Source of the DNA: Ascaphus truei
Taxonomy: Eukaryota > Chordata > Amphibia > Anura > Ascaphidae
NCBI GenBank assembly: GCA_036426205.1
Contig: CM071570.1
Coordinates: 438,720 to 502,719, forward strand
DNA length: 64,000 nucleotides
Direction: 5' to 3'
Made by a program: the position numbers and the translations under genes. Shown here piece by piece: positions 11,484-23,283 of the stretch. Under the pieces are notes generated by a model that worked only from the letters and a program-made list of their open reading frames with translations, was not told the DNA's origin and did not search any database. The first letter of the stretch is position 1, and the number at the start of each line of letters is the position of its first letter.

Positions 11484-12459
11484 TCCACCCAGAGGATAAT
11501 TTGAAGATAAATTGCTGTCTCTACTCCAACACACAACACAAATACATGTTTCTGCCAAAGTATCACCTATCAAGTGAAACTAGTGGCATTAATTACAGAA
11601 ATAACATCCCTGTAACCTGCATGAGCACAGGCATATCCCAGAAGCTGCAGCAGAGAAATACATTGCAGAGCAGAGACCCTGTATCTCCCTGACTTCCTCA
11701 GTACAACGCTCTCACGTTCTGCTTCTGTACAGGAGGGAAAAGGGTTCGTTTAATTCTATGAAAGGGGGAAAACTTGGACTGAAGCTACTTTACCCATTCA
11801 CCTACACAAAACCCTCTCTCTGTCCCCTATAGTAGGGATGGGGGCTGCAGCCCTTGTTATAATCCATTTCTCTGCTGTGTCTCTGTATGTAACTGGGACC
11901 TTCCTCTTATTAGACCTGTATCCCAGGCACAGAGAAGCTGTTATACTATCACTGCCAGTAATCTCACTGCCTGTAAGAGACACAGCAGTTACTCACATAC
12001 AGTACTTAGTCTTACATGTGATACAGATAATAGGGTTATTCCACCAGAGACTATAAGTTTGTTGGGCACAGATAAAGGATAACACAGCGCAGTGACACAG
12101 ATAATAGGGTTATTCCACCAGAGACTATAAGGAGTTTTTTGACACAGATAAAGGATAACACAGCGCAGTGACACAGTGGGGGTCATTCAATAAAGTGAGA
12201 TAGTGCTGATTCTGCACGGAAGTCCTAATGACTTGGATGGGACCTTTCTGTGAGGTAGCAGAGACCCCCCACCCAGTATTCACACATTGCATTATAATAT
12301 CTGCATCTCCTATCTCCTTCCTAACTGACTTTCCTCACATCACAAGCTGAGACCGGACTTGGGGTATTGGGGCTGAAAGATGCGAGATGAAAACCCCTCA
12401 GTTACATGCCCCAAATAGCTCTAAATCGCTACATAGAATGATGTTAATGGTAATTTGCT
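11484..12459. other. Unassigned DNA with one local tandem duplication
   Basis: A unit of about 80 bp containing 'ataatagggttattccacc' occurs twice (about 12015-12090 and 12095-12175). No coding exon is recognised. Confidence 0.45.
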
Positions 12460-12796
12460 AGTACATTGGATCCCACGTTAGGATAAGCAGCAGGTATTTT
12501 ATATCCTATGGGGATATTTAATAATGTCTCCAACTGCAAAACTGGGACAAAGTCTGCGCTAAATCTGTGCGCTAGATTTATCTGCAAAATCTCTCGTAGC
12601 TTCCAATGGGATTCCTTTGCCTATTCTCTGATGAGAATGGCTCAGTTTTTAGTTTTTTGGGGCTCTGTTTTTGCCCACCTTTTGCAGCCGGGAGACATTA
12701 GTAAATAGAGTTTGGCGCCTGAATGTATAAAACTCCTAAACTTATCAATAATGGAATTTTTACTCTATTTGTATTCTGATAATTGATGCAAAGGAA

Positions 12797-12885
12797 GGGA
12801 AGAAGAAGAAGAAGAAGAAGAAGAAGAAGAAGAAGAAGAAGAAGAAGAAGAAGAAGAAGAAGAAGAAGAAGAAGAAGAAGAAGAN
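12797..12885. repeat. (GAA)n microsatellite truncated by a gap
   Basis: About 30 uninterrupted GAA triplets run into the N block, so true length is unknown. Confidence 0.95.
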
Positions 12886-12966
12886 NNNNNNNNNNNNNNN
12901 NNNNNNNNNNNNNNNNNNNNNNNNNNNNNNNNNNNNNNNNNNNNNNNNNNNNNNNNNNNNNNNNNN
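12886..12966. other. Assembly gap (N run, 81 bases)
   Basis: Unsequenced bases. Any apparent protein across this span is an artefact. Confidence 0.99.
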
Positions 12967-13289
12967 AAGCAGCAGGTATTTTATATCCTATGGGGATATT
13001 TAATAATGTCTCCAAGCTGCAAAAGTGGGACAAAGTCTGCGCTAAATCTGTGCGCTAGATTTATCTGCAAAATCTCCCGTAACTTCCAATGGGATTCCTT
13101 TTCCTATTCTCTGATGGAAATGGCTGTTTTGGGCTCTGTTTTTGCCCACGTTTTGCAGCCGGGAGACATTAATAAATAGAATTTTGATCCTAAATGTATA
13201 AAACTCCTAAATATATTACTGGGACATTTACTTTATTTTTATTTTAATAAATGATGCAAAGGAAGGCAGCATCATTATTTATACCAGGA

Positions 13290-13383
13290 ATAGTAATAAT
13301 AATAATAATAAAAGTAATCATGATAATGATAATAATAACTAATGATAATAATAATAATGATAATAATAATAATAATAATAATT
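13290..13383. repeat. (AAT/GAT)n microsatellite
   Basis: Imperfect AAT run with GAT variants. Confidence 0.9.
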
Positions 13384-14205
13384 ATGTATTTGTTACTATG
13401 AGACAGCACAATAAATTACCAGTGAGACAGGAAAATACATCCTCCTTTTGTCCCTCTGGTTATTGCCATCGCTGTGATTATTCTGCAGATTATCAGACAT
13501 ACGGTGCATGTTTTTTTCGCGCTATAACACTTCTTATCATTCTCTTGTTCCCCTGAAGTGACGCCCAGATTATTACTCAGAACTTCTGTTTGGGATTATT
13601 ATTAACATGTCTCTTGCTCCTGCCCTCTCTTTCCCACTGCGAGCAAAGGAGATTTATGTAGGGCAATTATACCGCGACTCTATTGTGGCAATAGGTGTTT
13701 ACCCCAGCAAGGTGGTAAGTCCTTAAAGCAGCAATGCCCCATAACTGCCCCCCTAAAGGCAGATATAGCATGTATCTCCCAGTTACTATGCCAGCCCCAC
13801 TCAAAATAATGCTGTAATTACTCCCTGAGGTTCCCTGCTGAAGTTAATAAAAGACGCGTCTCTCAGGCTTCTCATGATTTCCCCTCACAAAGGGGCTGTT
13901 ACCTCTCAGTTTCCTGCAGCTTTGTTAGTGTGATTGCACTTGTGCAAAAGCAAACGGAAACCTCAATATCATTAATATATAATATAAAGTGTGATACCTT
14001 ATTGTTTATTTATGCTGATTATATTTCTAGGGGAGTTATTAAAGCTAAGCCCCCTTCCCCGTCCCCTCAGCACAGATAGGCAGGGGAACCAAGCTATCAT
14101 CTGCAGCACTCTGGGGGCATATTTACTAAGCGCTGCTACTCTATAAGGCACCTTCACTGGGGTTTTGTGTTTGCTTCCTTTATATCAAAATATCGTAAAT
14201 ATAGA
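13384..14205. other. Unassigned DNA
   Basis: No exon, RNA gene or repeat family recognised. Confidence 0.35.
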
Positions 14206-14580
14206 ATAAATATCTGGTGTATAAATTTAGCATAAGTTGAACTTGATTGACATATGTCTTTTTCAACCTCATCTATTTAAGTAACTATGAAACTGTGTAA
14301 CTATGTAACTGTGTAACTATGTAACTGTGTAACTACTGTATATAACTATGTAATCGTGTAACTATATAGCTATGTAACTATGTCTCTTCCTTAATGTTAC
14401 TTCTATGTCTGAAGTGCTTATTCTCATGACCTGTTATTTATATTATTTGTTATTTATATGATTACCATGTATATTACTACTGTGAAGCGCTATGTACATT
14501 AATGGCGTATATGACATAAATACATACATACATAGATTACAATACTGTGTAAATGTGTAACTATATAACTATGTATACCA
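14206..14580 (+). repeat. LINE-tail fragments and TAACTATG repeats
   Basis: The phrase 'ttgacatatgtctttttcaacctcatct' is the reverse complement of the start of the repeat at 43540. It is followed by an 8-bp tandem (GTAACTAT/GTAACTGT). At 14465-14525 'gaagcgctatgtacattaatggcg' matches the reverse complement of the LINE 3' end at 24610-24650. Confidence 0.7.
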
Positions 14581-15660
14581 AATAATTGCGTGACAAACAC
14601 GCGAAACGCGTCATACGTCGAGCCCGACGTCATTGGGGGCGACACCTCAGTCTCGTGGAATACGGCCAGTAAACTGATGCTAGAGCGTTACACCCTCCAC
14701 GCATAACAAATGGCTTTTTGGTGATCTGTATATCGAATACACGAGACAGACACCAATAATAGCCTGCTATTTGTTTGTTTTTTGGTCCGCCGTGACCCTA
14801 GAGTGGCTTTTGTTTTATTATTATGCAATCAAGGCTGAGACCAAATGTGTGTGTGTGTCTTTGGATATGTTTACACCACCCCATAAATATACCTTAGGGG
14901 TTTCATTTTGTTAGACATACACACTTTATACTCTTATCACTGTACTTCTATCTCTGGTCTTCATGAGATATCTAGCTACCTATTATGATTATTTGATTGT
15001 GTGTGGGTATACCCTATTACAGGGATTCAATGTACATATATTTAATTGTGTCCTTATTTTGTGATTCCATCTTACCTCTATCGGATATATAGCTACTTAT
15101 ATGTGGAATCAACAACACATATCAACCAAGGAGGGATTTGAACACTTTGTATGTGACCAATTTATGTCTTTCCCCACCCTACGATCATAACATAGATTTG
15201 AGTGACCATTGATGTGCATATACTTAACCAAAAGGTTTTTGCAACACAAGACAATTACTGTATCTACTGCCCACTGAGTCGTTATACACTTATTTCATAT
15301 ATATGTATTACTAAAATTATACTGAGCGTTTGGAGTGGTATTAATAAAATTACAGACACACATATTAATGACCATTAGTCTGTAAATACAAAAAATATAG
15401 AGTCTCAAAACCACTCCACCCCTATGCAGAATTATTTTAAACATTTATCACTGTAAATATCTCACTAAGCCACAAATTACTTTTGATGTAATAACATTTT
15501 ATTATTTTTGATTTTAACTGGGTATACCGATCTGATAGCCCTTAAGGCAATAATAGCACACTTGTTTTTTGCTAGGACAATTTTGTCCGATATCTGTTTA
15601 AATAATATAATATTGAGTGCAAACGAGGAATCTTTCTTATCCCCTTGGATAATTTGTGTG
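14581..15660. mobile_element. About 1.1-kb insertion splitting the TAACTATG tandem
   Basis: The 8-bp tandem runs up to about 14575 and resumes at 15661, so the intervening segment looks inserted. Its left end contains 'acacgcgaaacgcgtcatacg', which recalls the GAAACGCGT block of the hammerhead-like Penelope motifs. No open frame survives. Class not established. Confidence 0.4.
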
Positions 15661-15760
15661 TGCTATATAACTATGTAACTATGTAACTGTGTAACTGTAT
15701 AACTATGTAACTGTGTAACTGTATAACTATGTACAGTAACTATGTAACTGTGTAACCTTG
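15661..15760. repeat. TAACTATG tandem repeat, right part
   Basis: Same 8-bp unit as at 14280-14350. Confidence 0.85.
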
Positions 15761-16162
15761 TGGTGTAAGAAGACACCTTGTCACTCATTCATGGGAATAG
15801 TGTTAAAGTGTATCCTGGAGCTAGAACATGACTCATGGCATAACACTTATTAGTAAATATGTGCCAAAAATCTGATATGGGCTGAAGGAGTAATAACGGT
15901 AATAGCACAGCCTTTGAAGTGGGTGCATCTGCTTTAAACCCCAGTGTCAGCTTATTGTAACCTTGGACAAGTCACTTTATCTCCCTGTGCATCAGGCACC
16001 ACAATTAGAGTGTGAGCTCTTTGGGGGACTCATTGCCAGAGTTACAGAATATACAAATCTGGTTATATTAAAGTCTGGTTATTACACAGTTAACGACCCT
16101 AAGTCAGATATCAGCGAATGTACTTGCATTACTCACACAGATTTGTTTCCTTTGCGTTATCG

Positions 16163-16200
16163 GACACAGGAAGCCAGAAGCCAGAAGCCAGAAGCCAGAT
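16163..16200. repeat. Short AGAAGCC tandem
   Basis: Four copies of a 7-bp unit (AGAAGCC). Confidence 0.8.
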
Positions 16201-16264
16201 GATTCTCAGCGTGTTCCCTTTATCCAGGTGTTGGTTATCTGGGCGTCTTAAAGCAAAGCTCTGT

Positions 16265-16590
16265 CTCCAGGTGAGCTGCCTATATCTCACTGCCAGCCCC
16301 TCTTTACCTGAGCTGCTTAATGCCTGTTCTCAGGCTGCCTATAACTCACTGCCAGCCTCTCTCACCTGAGCTGCTTAATGCCTGTTCTCAGCCTGCCTAT
16401 AACTCACTGCCAGCCTCTCTCTACCTGAGCTGCTTAATACCTGTTCTCAGGCTGCCTATATCTCACTGCCAGCCCCTCTCTACCTGAGCTGCTTAATACC
16501 TGGTCTCAGGCTGCCTATATCTCACTGCCAGCATCTCTCTACCTGAGCTGCTTAATGTCTGTTCTCAGGCTGCCTATAAAGCTGAATTAT
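16265..16590. repeat. Tandem repeat of about 58-60 bp
   Basis: Five copies of a unit containing 'ctcactgccagc' and 'ctgagctgcttaat'. No coding role is seen; stops occur in the frames. Confidence 0.9.
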
Positions 16591-16759
16591 AGACTGTCTC
16601 TGAGCTCCTAATAGATACATCTTTCACTGTCTATTAGATGGTAACAATTAAATATCTCACTGTCTCTGCTTGAGCTGCTTATAGCTGAGTCTCTCAGCGT
16701 CACACGTATAGCTATAAATACCTATATAAATATAGTTATAATGGAAGCCCCCCACCTAC

Positions 16760-16867
16760 AGTGCTGCAGCTCCAGTTCTGTGCTTGCCCTCTCAATATTG
16801 CCCATGTATATATATGTGTGTTACAGAGTATCCCAGTTCTGTGCTTGCCCTCTCGGTATGGTCCATG

Positions 16868-16902
<35 letters not shown>

Positions 16903-16960
16903 TACAGAGTATCCCAGTTCTGTGCTTGTCCTCTCGGTATGTCCCATGTATATATATGTG
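16760..16960. repeat. Three-copy tandem with internal TA runs
   Basis: The phrase 'ttctgtgcttgccctctc' or a close variant occurs three times (about 16775, 16835, 16917), each followed by 'ccatgtatatatat'. The middle copy has an expanded TA run (16866-16894). Confidence 0.85.
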
Positions 16961-17361
16961 TATATCTCAGGAAGCAGCTGGGAACCTGGTACTCAGAGGA
17001 CACTGTAACATTATAATTAGTGGGGTTGGTTGTAACATTATAATTAGTGGGGTTGGTTTCCTTCTCTCACATCCCTTGGGCATCACAAAGACTCAACATG
17101 TTCACTGAATAACTGTACCAAGGCGATCAGTAATTACATGCTCGCTCTCACCTAATTACAGGGTCTCTGTCCCTCTACATCAGGGGAAATGGGATTTAAT
17201 AGGGGATTAGTGATGGAATCTGCATGCTGTGTAACATTATGGGGAGGAGGGACAGCTAAAGAGAGGATGCTTTGTAAGAAAAGAGACCTACAGAAATTGG
17301 GCATATGAAAATATGTTCACGTCAGCTCCTCTGTCTGTGTGGAAGGGGCATATTTACAAGT

Positions 17362-19191
17362 TGTCACGGGAGACCAAGGTTATTAACACCTTTTATATCG
17401 GGATCATATGATTGAGCAAGAGAAGGAGGTAAAATACATTGTAATTTATTCCACAAAAAACATACATACAATGGACTACAATTTGCAATGAAAAACACAC
17501 TTACTGGGATCTGGGCTAACGGACTAAACTTTCCTAGAACGAAATGTTAACAAACAAAGTATGTACGAATCCTTTCCAATGACCGGGAGGTACTCACAAA
17601 AGTCCTAGAACGCAAAACGGCATGTAATTCCGGCCGTGACCGCTATGTTCCGTTTTCATAACTTGGCCCCTGAAAAGCGGGACTTAGAAAATGTCTTGCC
17701 TTGAAATCTCTGAAGCCGGCTCGCGTCTATTTCTCACAGAGCATCATTGAATTTGCCGCTGATGGATTAGCACTTAGAATCTGAGGTCCTGATTGGCTGC
17801 AAGGTTTCTTATAGGTTTTGGAGTCCCATTCACAAACAACTACAGCCAATTAACACGTGGGAATTCCTCTGCCAGCCTATCACCGATTTGCTGATATACT
17901 GAAGTCGAGTGGGCACCGATTTCAATTCTGCTAGGGGGCATGCGCCAACCTGGTATCTCTGCCTCTTAGCATATTGAGCCCCCCGGCTGTTCCAGGCTGC
18001 GCAAAGTCTGGGGTTGGGCAAATGGTTGCCAGATAGCCCTTTGTTAGACCAGGTTATGGGTACTCAAGTAATACTGAAGTACTCCTCCTGTTCTAACACC
18101 TTGGCATCCTTGAGGTTTTCAACTCCAGGACCTCAGTGGCACCAAACTTGGTAGCCATCTGGTCTCTCGGATCCCCGTACTTGGAAATTCCACAGTTCAT
18201 ATATAGGTTATACGTATATATACCTATAACTTATAAACCTTTAATAAAATATACTTATCCCCTGTATCTTGTGCTAAAAATGTCTAAGTCCCCTTTCAGG
18301 TGTCAGGGGTGGAATAAGATGATATACTTTCTACTCTTACTAGCCTCATCCATCCTTGCTACACTATAGAAACCTGACATTAGACTTTACACACAATTAA
18401 AAACCTCACAGCTTTATCACATAGCTTGAGCACCCTCTGAACCCCTATGCAAGGTTCAGGGTGACTGGGGCATGAACTGGGCACCCCCCTTATGCTAGGG
18501 ACCCCTGTACCATTCTGTGCATACCTTTATCCCCTATGCCCCGTTTTCTTTTACCTTTCTGGTTTGTGCTGAAGCAGGGAATCCTGGCGGTGTGTCGTAA
18601 GAACGTTTCCAGGGTAGGATTTCGACCGGAGCTCTGTGCTTCAATGTGCCCAAGAATCTTACCTGATACATCTTTGGGGTATCCCGTAACTTGGGGACCC
18701 CGCTACATAGCCACAATCTGAAAAGATTTTCTCTGTCCCCCCCCCCCCCCCCCCCCCCCAACCCCGCCGAAACTCCTAGCCTACCAATCTCAGCTTGCTG
18801 GCACTCCTGGAAAGGCAAAAACACAACAAGTCTTTATTGTCGCATAGTTTACATACAGTCACAGTAATGCATACACGATTGTCAGGTCCAAGAGTTGACC
18901 CTTTAGAACCTCAACACACGGATCAGGGGTAACCGAGTGGTTTTCAACTCCAGGACCTCAGTGGCACCAAACTTGGTAGCCATCTGGTCTCTCGGAACCC
19001 CGTACTTGGAAATTCCACAGTTCATATACAGGTTATACGTACATATACCTATAACATATAAACCTTTAATAAAATATACTTCTCCCCTGTATTTTGTGCT
19101 AAAAATGTCTAAGTCCCCTTTCAGGTGTCAGGGGTGGAATTTATTCCTTGATTCCTTTATTATTGAGCCTGGTTATCCCTTCACCGTCACA
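17362..19191 (-). mobile_element. Solo LTR, TGTGACGG family
   Basis: Starts TGTCACGGGAGACC and ends CACCGTCACA, 1830 bp. Left flank CAAGT and right flank CAGGT agree at 4 of 5 bases. The paralogous site near 21060 reads 'ccaagtaagc' without the insertion. An internal direct repeat of about 180 bp (18115-18310 and 18945-19140) contains 'caccaaacttggtagccatc'. Confidence 0.8.
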
Positions 19192-19248
19192 CAGGTAAGA
19201 TAAAACTTTATGACAAATTAATGTAATGAGCGAGTTTGGTATACTGTA

Positions 19249-20001
19249 TGTAACAGTGTTTCTCCCACCCTCTGGAAGATTCTGCCATTACAGGGTGTGT
19301 GGGGCATGATACCTGCTGGTAACAGGAGGGCTGAGCTTTCCTACGATGATAGTGGGGAAACAGGATCAGGTTTCTCAGGTACATTACCCACACGATTCTC
19401 TGGCAGTGCAGCGCCTCCATCTGCCACAGGCTCCAGATAGGTGAAGATGATCTCCTACAGTAGAACTATCACCTCTCCCTCCAGTAAGATCACACACTTG
19501 GAGGGAGTATAACAACAGGAATGGTTTATTGTATTTCTCTGTGCCGCACAGTACATGGCAGGGTTCTGCCCAATGCAGCAACTGTCAGCTACTCACTGAA
19601 GGATGGTCCCTGGACCTTCACTACAGTCCAAGGGCAACCACAGCAGTCCCAGCTCTTCCCTGCCCCTCTAGCAGGGGCAGTTATATGGTACACACTCACT
19701 CTCGCCCGAGAGAATGTGGACCAGAGAAGGCCCAATAGTCAGGCTATTTGGTGTGTGACCTTCCTCTCTCAAGTAGGCAGAGGCACTACTGAATTTGGGG
19801 TGGCACTGCCCTTAATAAAGCTAGGAGGAGGGCACCAGGCCTGTTCCATGATTGGACATGCTCAGGCTGGATGTCACCACCTCCCACTGTCACTCAAGTG
19901 CAGCTTCAGTGAGTGGGGAAAACCCATATTGACTACTGGATTTTACCAGGACTTATTGCCAGGATTAGAGCAGGTTAGTAGCCAGATGTGGTATGGCTAC
20001 A
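19249..20001 (-). mobile_element. Solo LTR, TGTAGCC family, with TGTA target duplication
   Basis: On the minus strand it begins TGTAGCCATACCACATC and ends AACACTGTTACA, 753 bp. TGTA flanks both sides (19245-19248 and 20002-20005). It contains the family phrase 'gatggaggcgctgcac'. The paralogous site near 21110 lacks it. The open frame at 19521-20006 is antisense LTR sequence, not a gene. Confidence 0.8.
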
Positions 20002-20029
20002 TGTAGATAACAGGTGGAGGTGTGCGAGT

Positions 20030-20590
20030 CTAACGAGATTTGCTTTGCCGCTGTTTTAAGTCAAAATTTCCCAAAAGTGTGGAGACCCATGAGAAATGTT
20101 ATTTAACTTTTGGCCCCAAAAGTTCTAGTGAAATGACCTAATGACCTACTGTACTGTAACTTGTTTTTTTTTTTTTTTTTTAAAGTTGAATCAAATTTTG
20201 AAATAAAAAATAATCAACATTAATAATGAATTGAACATGCAATTTCCAGGGACATTTCAGCGTTGTGCAAAATTGTTGCAAACTTTTGAATGGAATTTAA
20301 CTTTCGCAGGACGAAAACAGGTGAAATATAAAAAATTCCCTAACAAGTGAGAAAAATGTGCACATTTCATTACTTATGGTGGGAAATTTTTAGCATATAT
20401 TGTGATATTTTACACCAAACCTAGGATTGAATCCTTTGGCAAGTCTGTGATATTGTGCGTTATAACCAGAGATGTTGTGCTATCTGTCCTTTCCTTTCCG
20501 CCTCCTGCATGGCTTCTCCACCACAGGCTCCATCCACCCATCTCTCTTTTTGCCCCAAGGACATATTTTACCCTATTACAGGAGGGATTG
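20030..20590. other. Unassigned AT-rich DNA
   Basis: Contains a T run at 20164-20183. No recognised exon or repeat family. Confidence 0.4.
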
Positions 20591-21120
20591 CAGATTGCAG
20601 AGGACACTGTAACATTACAATTAGTGGGGTTGGTTTCCTTCTCTCGCATCCTCTGGGCATCACGAAAACCCAATGCATTCAGTGAATAATTACAGGCTCA
20701 CTCTCACCTAATTACAGGGTCTCTGTCCCTCTAGATCGGGGAAAATGAATAGGGGGATGTAATAATGGTTAGTGACAAAATCTGCACGCTATGTTATTGC
20801 AAGGGGGGGGCAGCTAGAGAGAGGATACTGTGTAAGGATAGAAACCTACAGACATGTATGTTCATCTTTATTTATATAGCGCTATTCAGGTACATAGGAC
20901 TTTACAATGTAACAGTATTTGTAATAGTATAATACGATTATATTATAACACACTGGGAATAAGCGCCTCAGACATAAAACAATAGGAAAAGGAGTCCGTG
21001 CCCTGAAGAGCTTACACTCTAAGTGGTAATCCTCTGTCAGTGTGAAAGGGGCACCTTTCCAAGTAAGCAAACACCTGTCTTATGACAAGATAATATAATG
21101 AGTGAGTCAGGTACAGATGT
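20590..21120 (+). repeat. Segmental duplication, copy 2 (LTR-free)
   Basis: Paralogous to 16985-20030. A LINE 3'-tail fragment (about 20857-21028, 'tttatatagcgctattcagg', minus orientation) is inserted here and is absent from copy 1. Confidence 0.75.
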
Positions 21121-21414
21121 AGAGGAGGGATTGCAGATCGCTGCTAAGGTAACCCCCGGTTAAAGGAAGCCCTCAGGTGTATGGGGTTACTGAAATTAGT
21201 GGTTGTTCAGTGTGTTAGTTCTCACAGTAACTGAGCACTTGCCTCCAAATTGCCGCATTGACGGACTTTTCAAACGTATCAATGTATCAGGGAACTTTGT
21301 ATTCGTTTGGCTACCTGAGCCTGCAATGTGTCAGCTGGCAGCCTGGGGAGTAGTGACCGGAGGAATCAGGCCGGCACATACATTGCACATAGTGTAACCG
21401 GAGGTATGGTCAAC

Positions 21415-22191
21415 AGACAAAAAGTGACACATTGTGAGTGCTCATTACCCAGAATCCCTGGCTGCAGTAGATGAAGTGTATGCTAAGGCTGGTAACCCGC
21501 TGCGGCCGGCGGGGCACGCGGCCGCAAACCACCAGACCCCTGTCCGAATGGTCCCTGCCCCCGCTGCCTCCTTCCAGCAGGGCTGAATACATACTGTGAC
21601 GCGTCAGCCGGCCGATGCTGCAAGATTCTTGTGAATTTCGGCGCTGACGCGTCACGTGGTACGCGAGTCAGCCAATGGGGAGGAGTTGGGAGGGAAGGAG
21701 CTAGATGTGAGGCGCCTTGGGCGGGGAGCAGGGAAGGAGCTGCGGGTTAAAGTGTGTGAGTGTGTATGTATGTGTGTGTGTATGTACAGTGGCGACACGT
21801 TTTATTCTTCGTTGGCTAGTTCCGCAAGCCGGGAGATTTCCCCGCTTGCTAGCCAAATCCCCTCGGCGTGCCGGGCGTCACCGATGCGCGGTCACGCTTC
21901 ATCGGGTGCCTGCGCCCCATGCACGCGTGCCCAGGGCTCCCCGAGGGAGCCCTGGTGTCCCGCGATGTGGGGGACGGCGGTGGGGGGTTCCGGGGGACCC
22001 GGCGGACCCGGACCCGGAGAGGGGGAAGCCCCGATCGGAGGACCGCTCCTCCGAGGCTTCGGCGCACGCACGGGACACCCCGGCGCGCGCCCGGTTACTG
22101 TCGCGGCCGAGACCGGGCAAAGGTAAGAATATACTCGGCCGCGACAGTATGTGTGTCTATGTGTATATGTGTGTGTGTATATGTACATATA

Positions 22192-22226
<35 letters not shown>

Positions 22227-22500
22227 GTATGTGTGTGGGGGGGTGGATGGAACCACGACCAGATCCCGCCCCCCTCCCTCCCACTCCTGCCCCCCTGCCT
22301 CCCCCCTCCCTCCCACTCCCGCCTCCCTCCCACTCCGGCTCCCGGCTCCCTACAGACCGCATATCGCGGTCTGTGTCTGTCAGCGCCCCGCCTGTCTGCA
22401 GTGCGGGCGCGCTGACTGAGGGAGCGGGGCCTTAGCCTTAGAGATAATGGGGAAAGGCAGGGTTGCAGACCCGTCTGTGACGTGCAAATGCAGCACAAGA
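21415..22500 (+). repeat. Dispersed repeat copy interrupted by a GC-rich insertion
   Basis: Left part 21415-21483 ('cccagaatccctggctgcag') and right part 22437-22500 ('aggcagggttgcagacccgtct') are the two halves of the dispersed repeat seen uninterrupted at 3090-3190. Confidence 0.7.
21484..22437. mobile_element. GC-rich inserted element, possible TA-duplicating DNA transposon
   Basis: The segment begins 'aggctggtaacccgctgcgg' and ends 'gagcggggccttagcct'. Reverse complementing the end gives AGGCT...CCGCT, similar to the start. TA can be read on both sides as a duplication. Interior GC-rich with CpGs, a GT-rich microsatellite (22145-22245) and a C/T-rich patch (22260-22345). The open frames of 150-230 codons on both strands are GC-driven and have no family features. 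Confidence 0.45.
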
Positions 22501-22649
22501 GGTATTTTTATTTTCTGTAAACAGCATGTATCATTCATCTATGTTCATCATTCTTTCCATATGTGATGGGTATTACTTGCTCCTTCTTAAAATAACGCAG
22601 TTTTACTCATTCTGATGCCAGCCTTCAAAATGCGATATTGGGCAGTATG

Positions 22650-22652
22650 GTC

Positions 22653-22687
<35 letters not shown>

Positions 22688-22830
22688 TATAAAGCGCCAA
22701 CATTTTCCGTAGTGCAGTACAATGGGGGTACAGAGATGTGATCATCACATAAACAGAGTTACATACAAATAAGCACAAACAGGTTCAAAAGGTAATGAGG
22801 GCCCATGCTCGGGAGAGATTATAATCTATA
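22650..22830 (-). repeat. LINE 3'-tail fragment with (ATT)n
   Basis: An ATT triplet run followed by 'tataaagcgccaacattttccg', the reverse complement of a LINE 3' end of the type that terminates in short tandem repeats. Confidence 0.6.
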
Positions 22831-22844
22831 GAACCACACATATT

Positions 22845-23283
22845 TATTTATTTATTTTATTTATTTATTTATACAATGTGTTACCAGGCAGTAAACTGTG
22901 AGAGTTACCTCTCATTCTCACGCATGTCCTGGACATAGTTAATCTGACAAATAATACATGGTTACAAATACAGTTACATAAATGAACAGGGTATACATTA
23001 TATACAAGACATTGCGTGCACAGTTAGAGAAGATGTATATTATAGGCTTATGTAATAGTTACAGACCAGATTAAAATGTGAGACAGCCTTTGTTTTGAAA
23101 GAATTTAGACTGGTGGTGGATGTGAGAGTCTCCGGTAGGTTGTTCCAGTTTTGGGGTGCACGGTAAGAGAAGCAGTGGCCGGATACTTTGTTGAGCCTTG
23201 GGACCATGAACAGTCTTTTGGAGTCTGATCTCAGATGATAAGTGCTGCATGTGGTAGGGATGAGGAGCTTGTTCAGATAGATA
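22845..23283 (-). mobile_element. L2/CR1-type LINE, 3' end with last 77 codons of ORF2
   Basis: On the minus strand, 23283 to about 23045 reads open for about 77 codons ending in TAA. It includes APQNWNNLPETL and a basic/aromatic tail, the typical C-terminus of L2/CR1-like reverse-transcriptase proteins. The 3' untranslated part ends in (TAAA)n near 22845. The same 3' end recurs at about 62690-62830. Truncated at the 5' side as usual for LINE insertions. Confidence 0.7.

Larger units (their letters stand above)
12460..13250. repeat. Direct duplication flanking a GAA tract and gap
   Basis: About 300 bp at 12480-12790 is repeated at 12967-13260 with modest divergence. Shared phrases include 'agcagcaggtattttatatcc' and 'cagccgggagacatta'. 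The copies bracket the GAA tract and the N run. Confidence 0.85.
16970..20030 (+). repeat. Segmental duplication, copy 1 (LTR-bearing)
   Basis: Sequence at 16985-17361, 19192-19248 and 20002 onward aligns in order with 20590-21120. Shared phrases include 'acaattagtggggttggtttc' (or 'ataatt' in copy 1) and 'ggtctctgtccctcta'. Two LTRs (17362-19191 and 19249-20001) interrupt this copy and are absent from copy 2, which therefore carries their empty sites. Confidence 0.75.

Noticed and set aside
12698..13058. Poly-Leu and poly-Arg frames across the gap
   Set aside because: They are GAA repeats joined through N bases; no protein can be inferred.
14585..14625. Hammerhead reading of the 'cgcgaaacgcgtc' block
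   Set aside because: The first core box (CUGANGA) is not matched and stem II would be too short, so no ribozyme is called.
19521..20006. 161-codon frame
   Set aside because: It lies antisense within a defined solo LTR.
21717..22498. Open frames up to 232 codons on both strands
   Set aside because: GC-rich and GT-repeat composition removes stops; the peptides are low complexity and sense and antisense frames are equally long.
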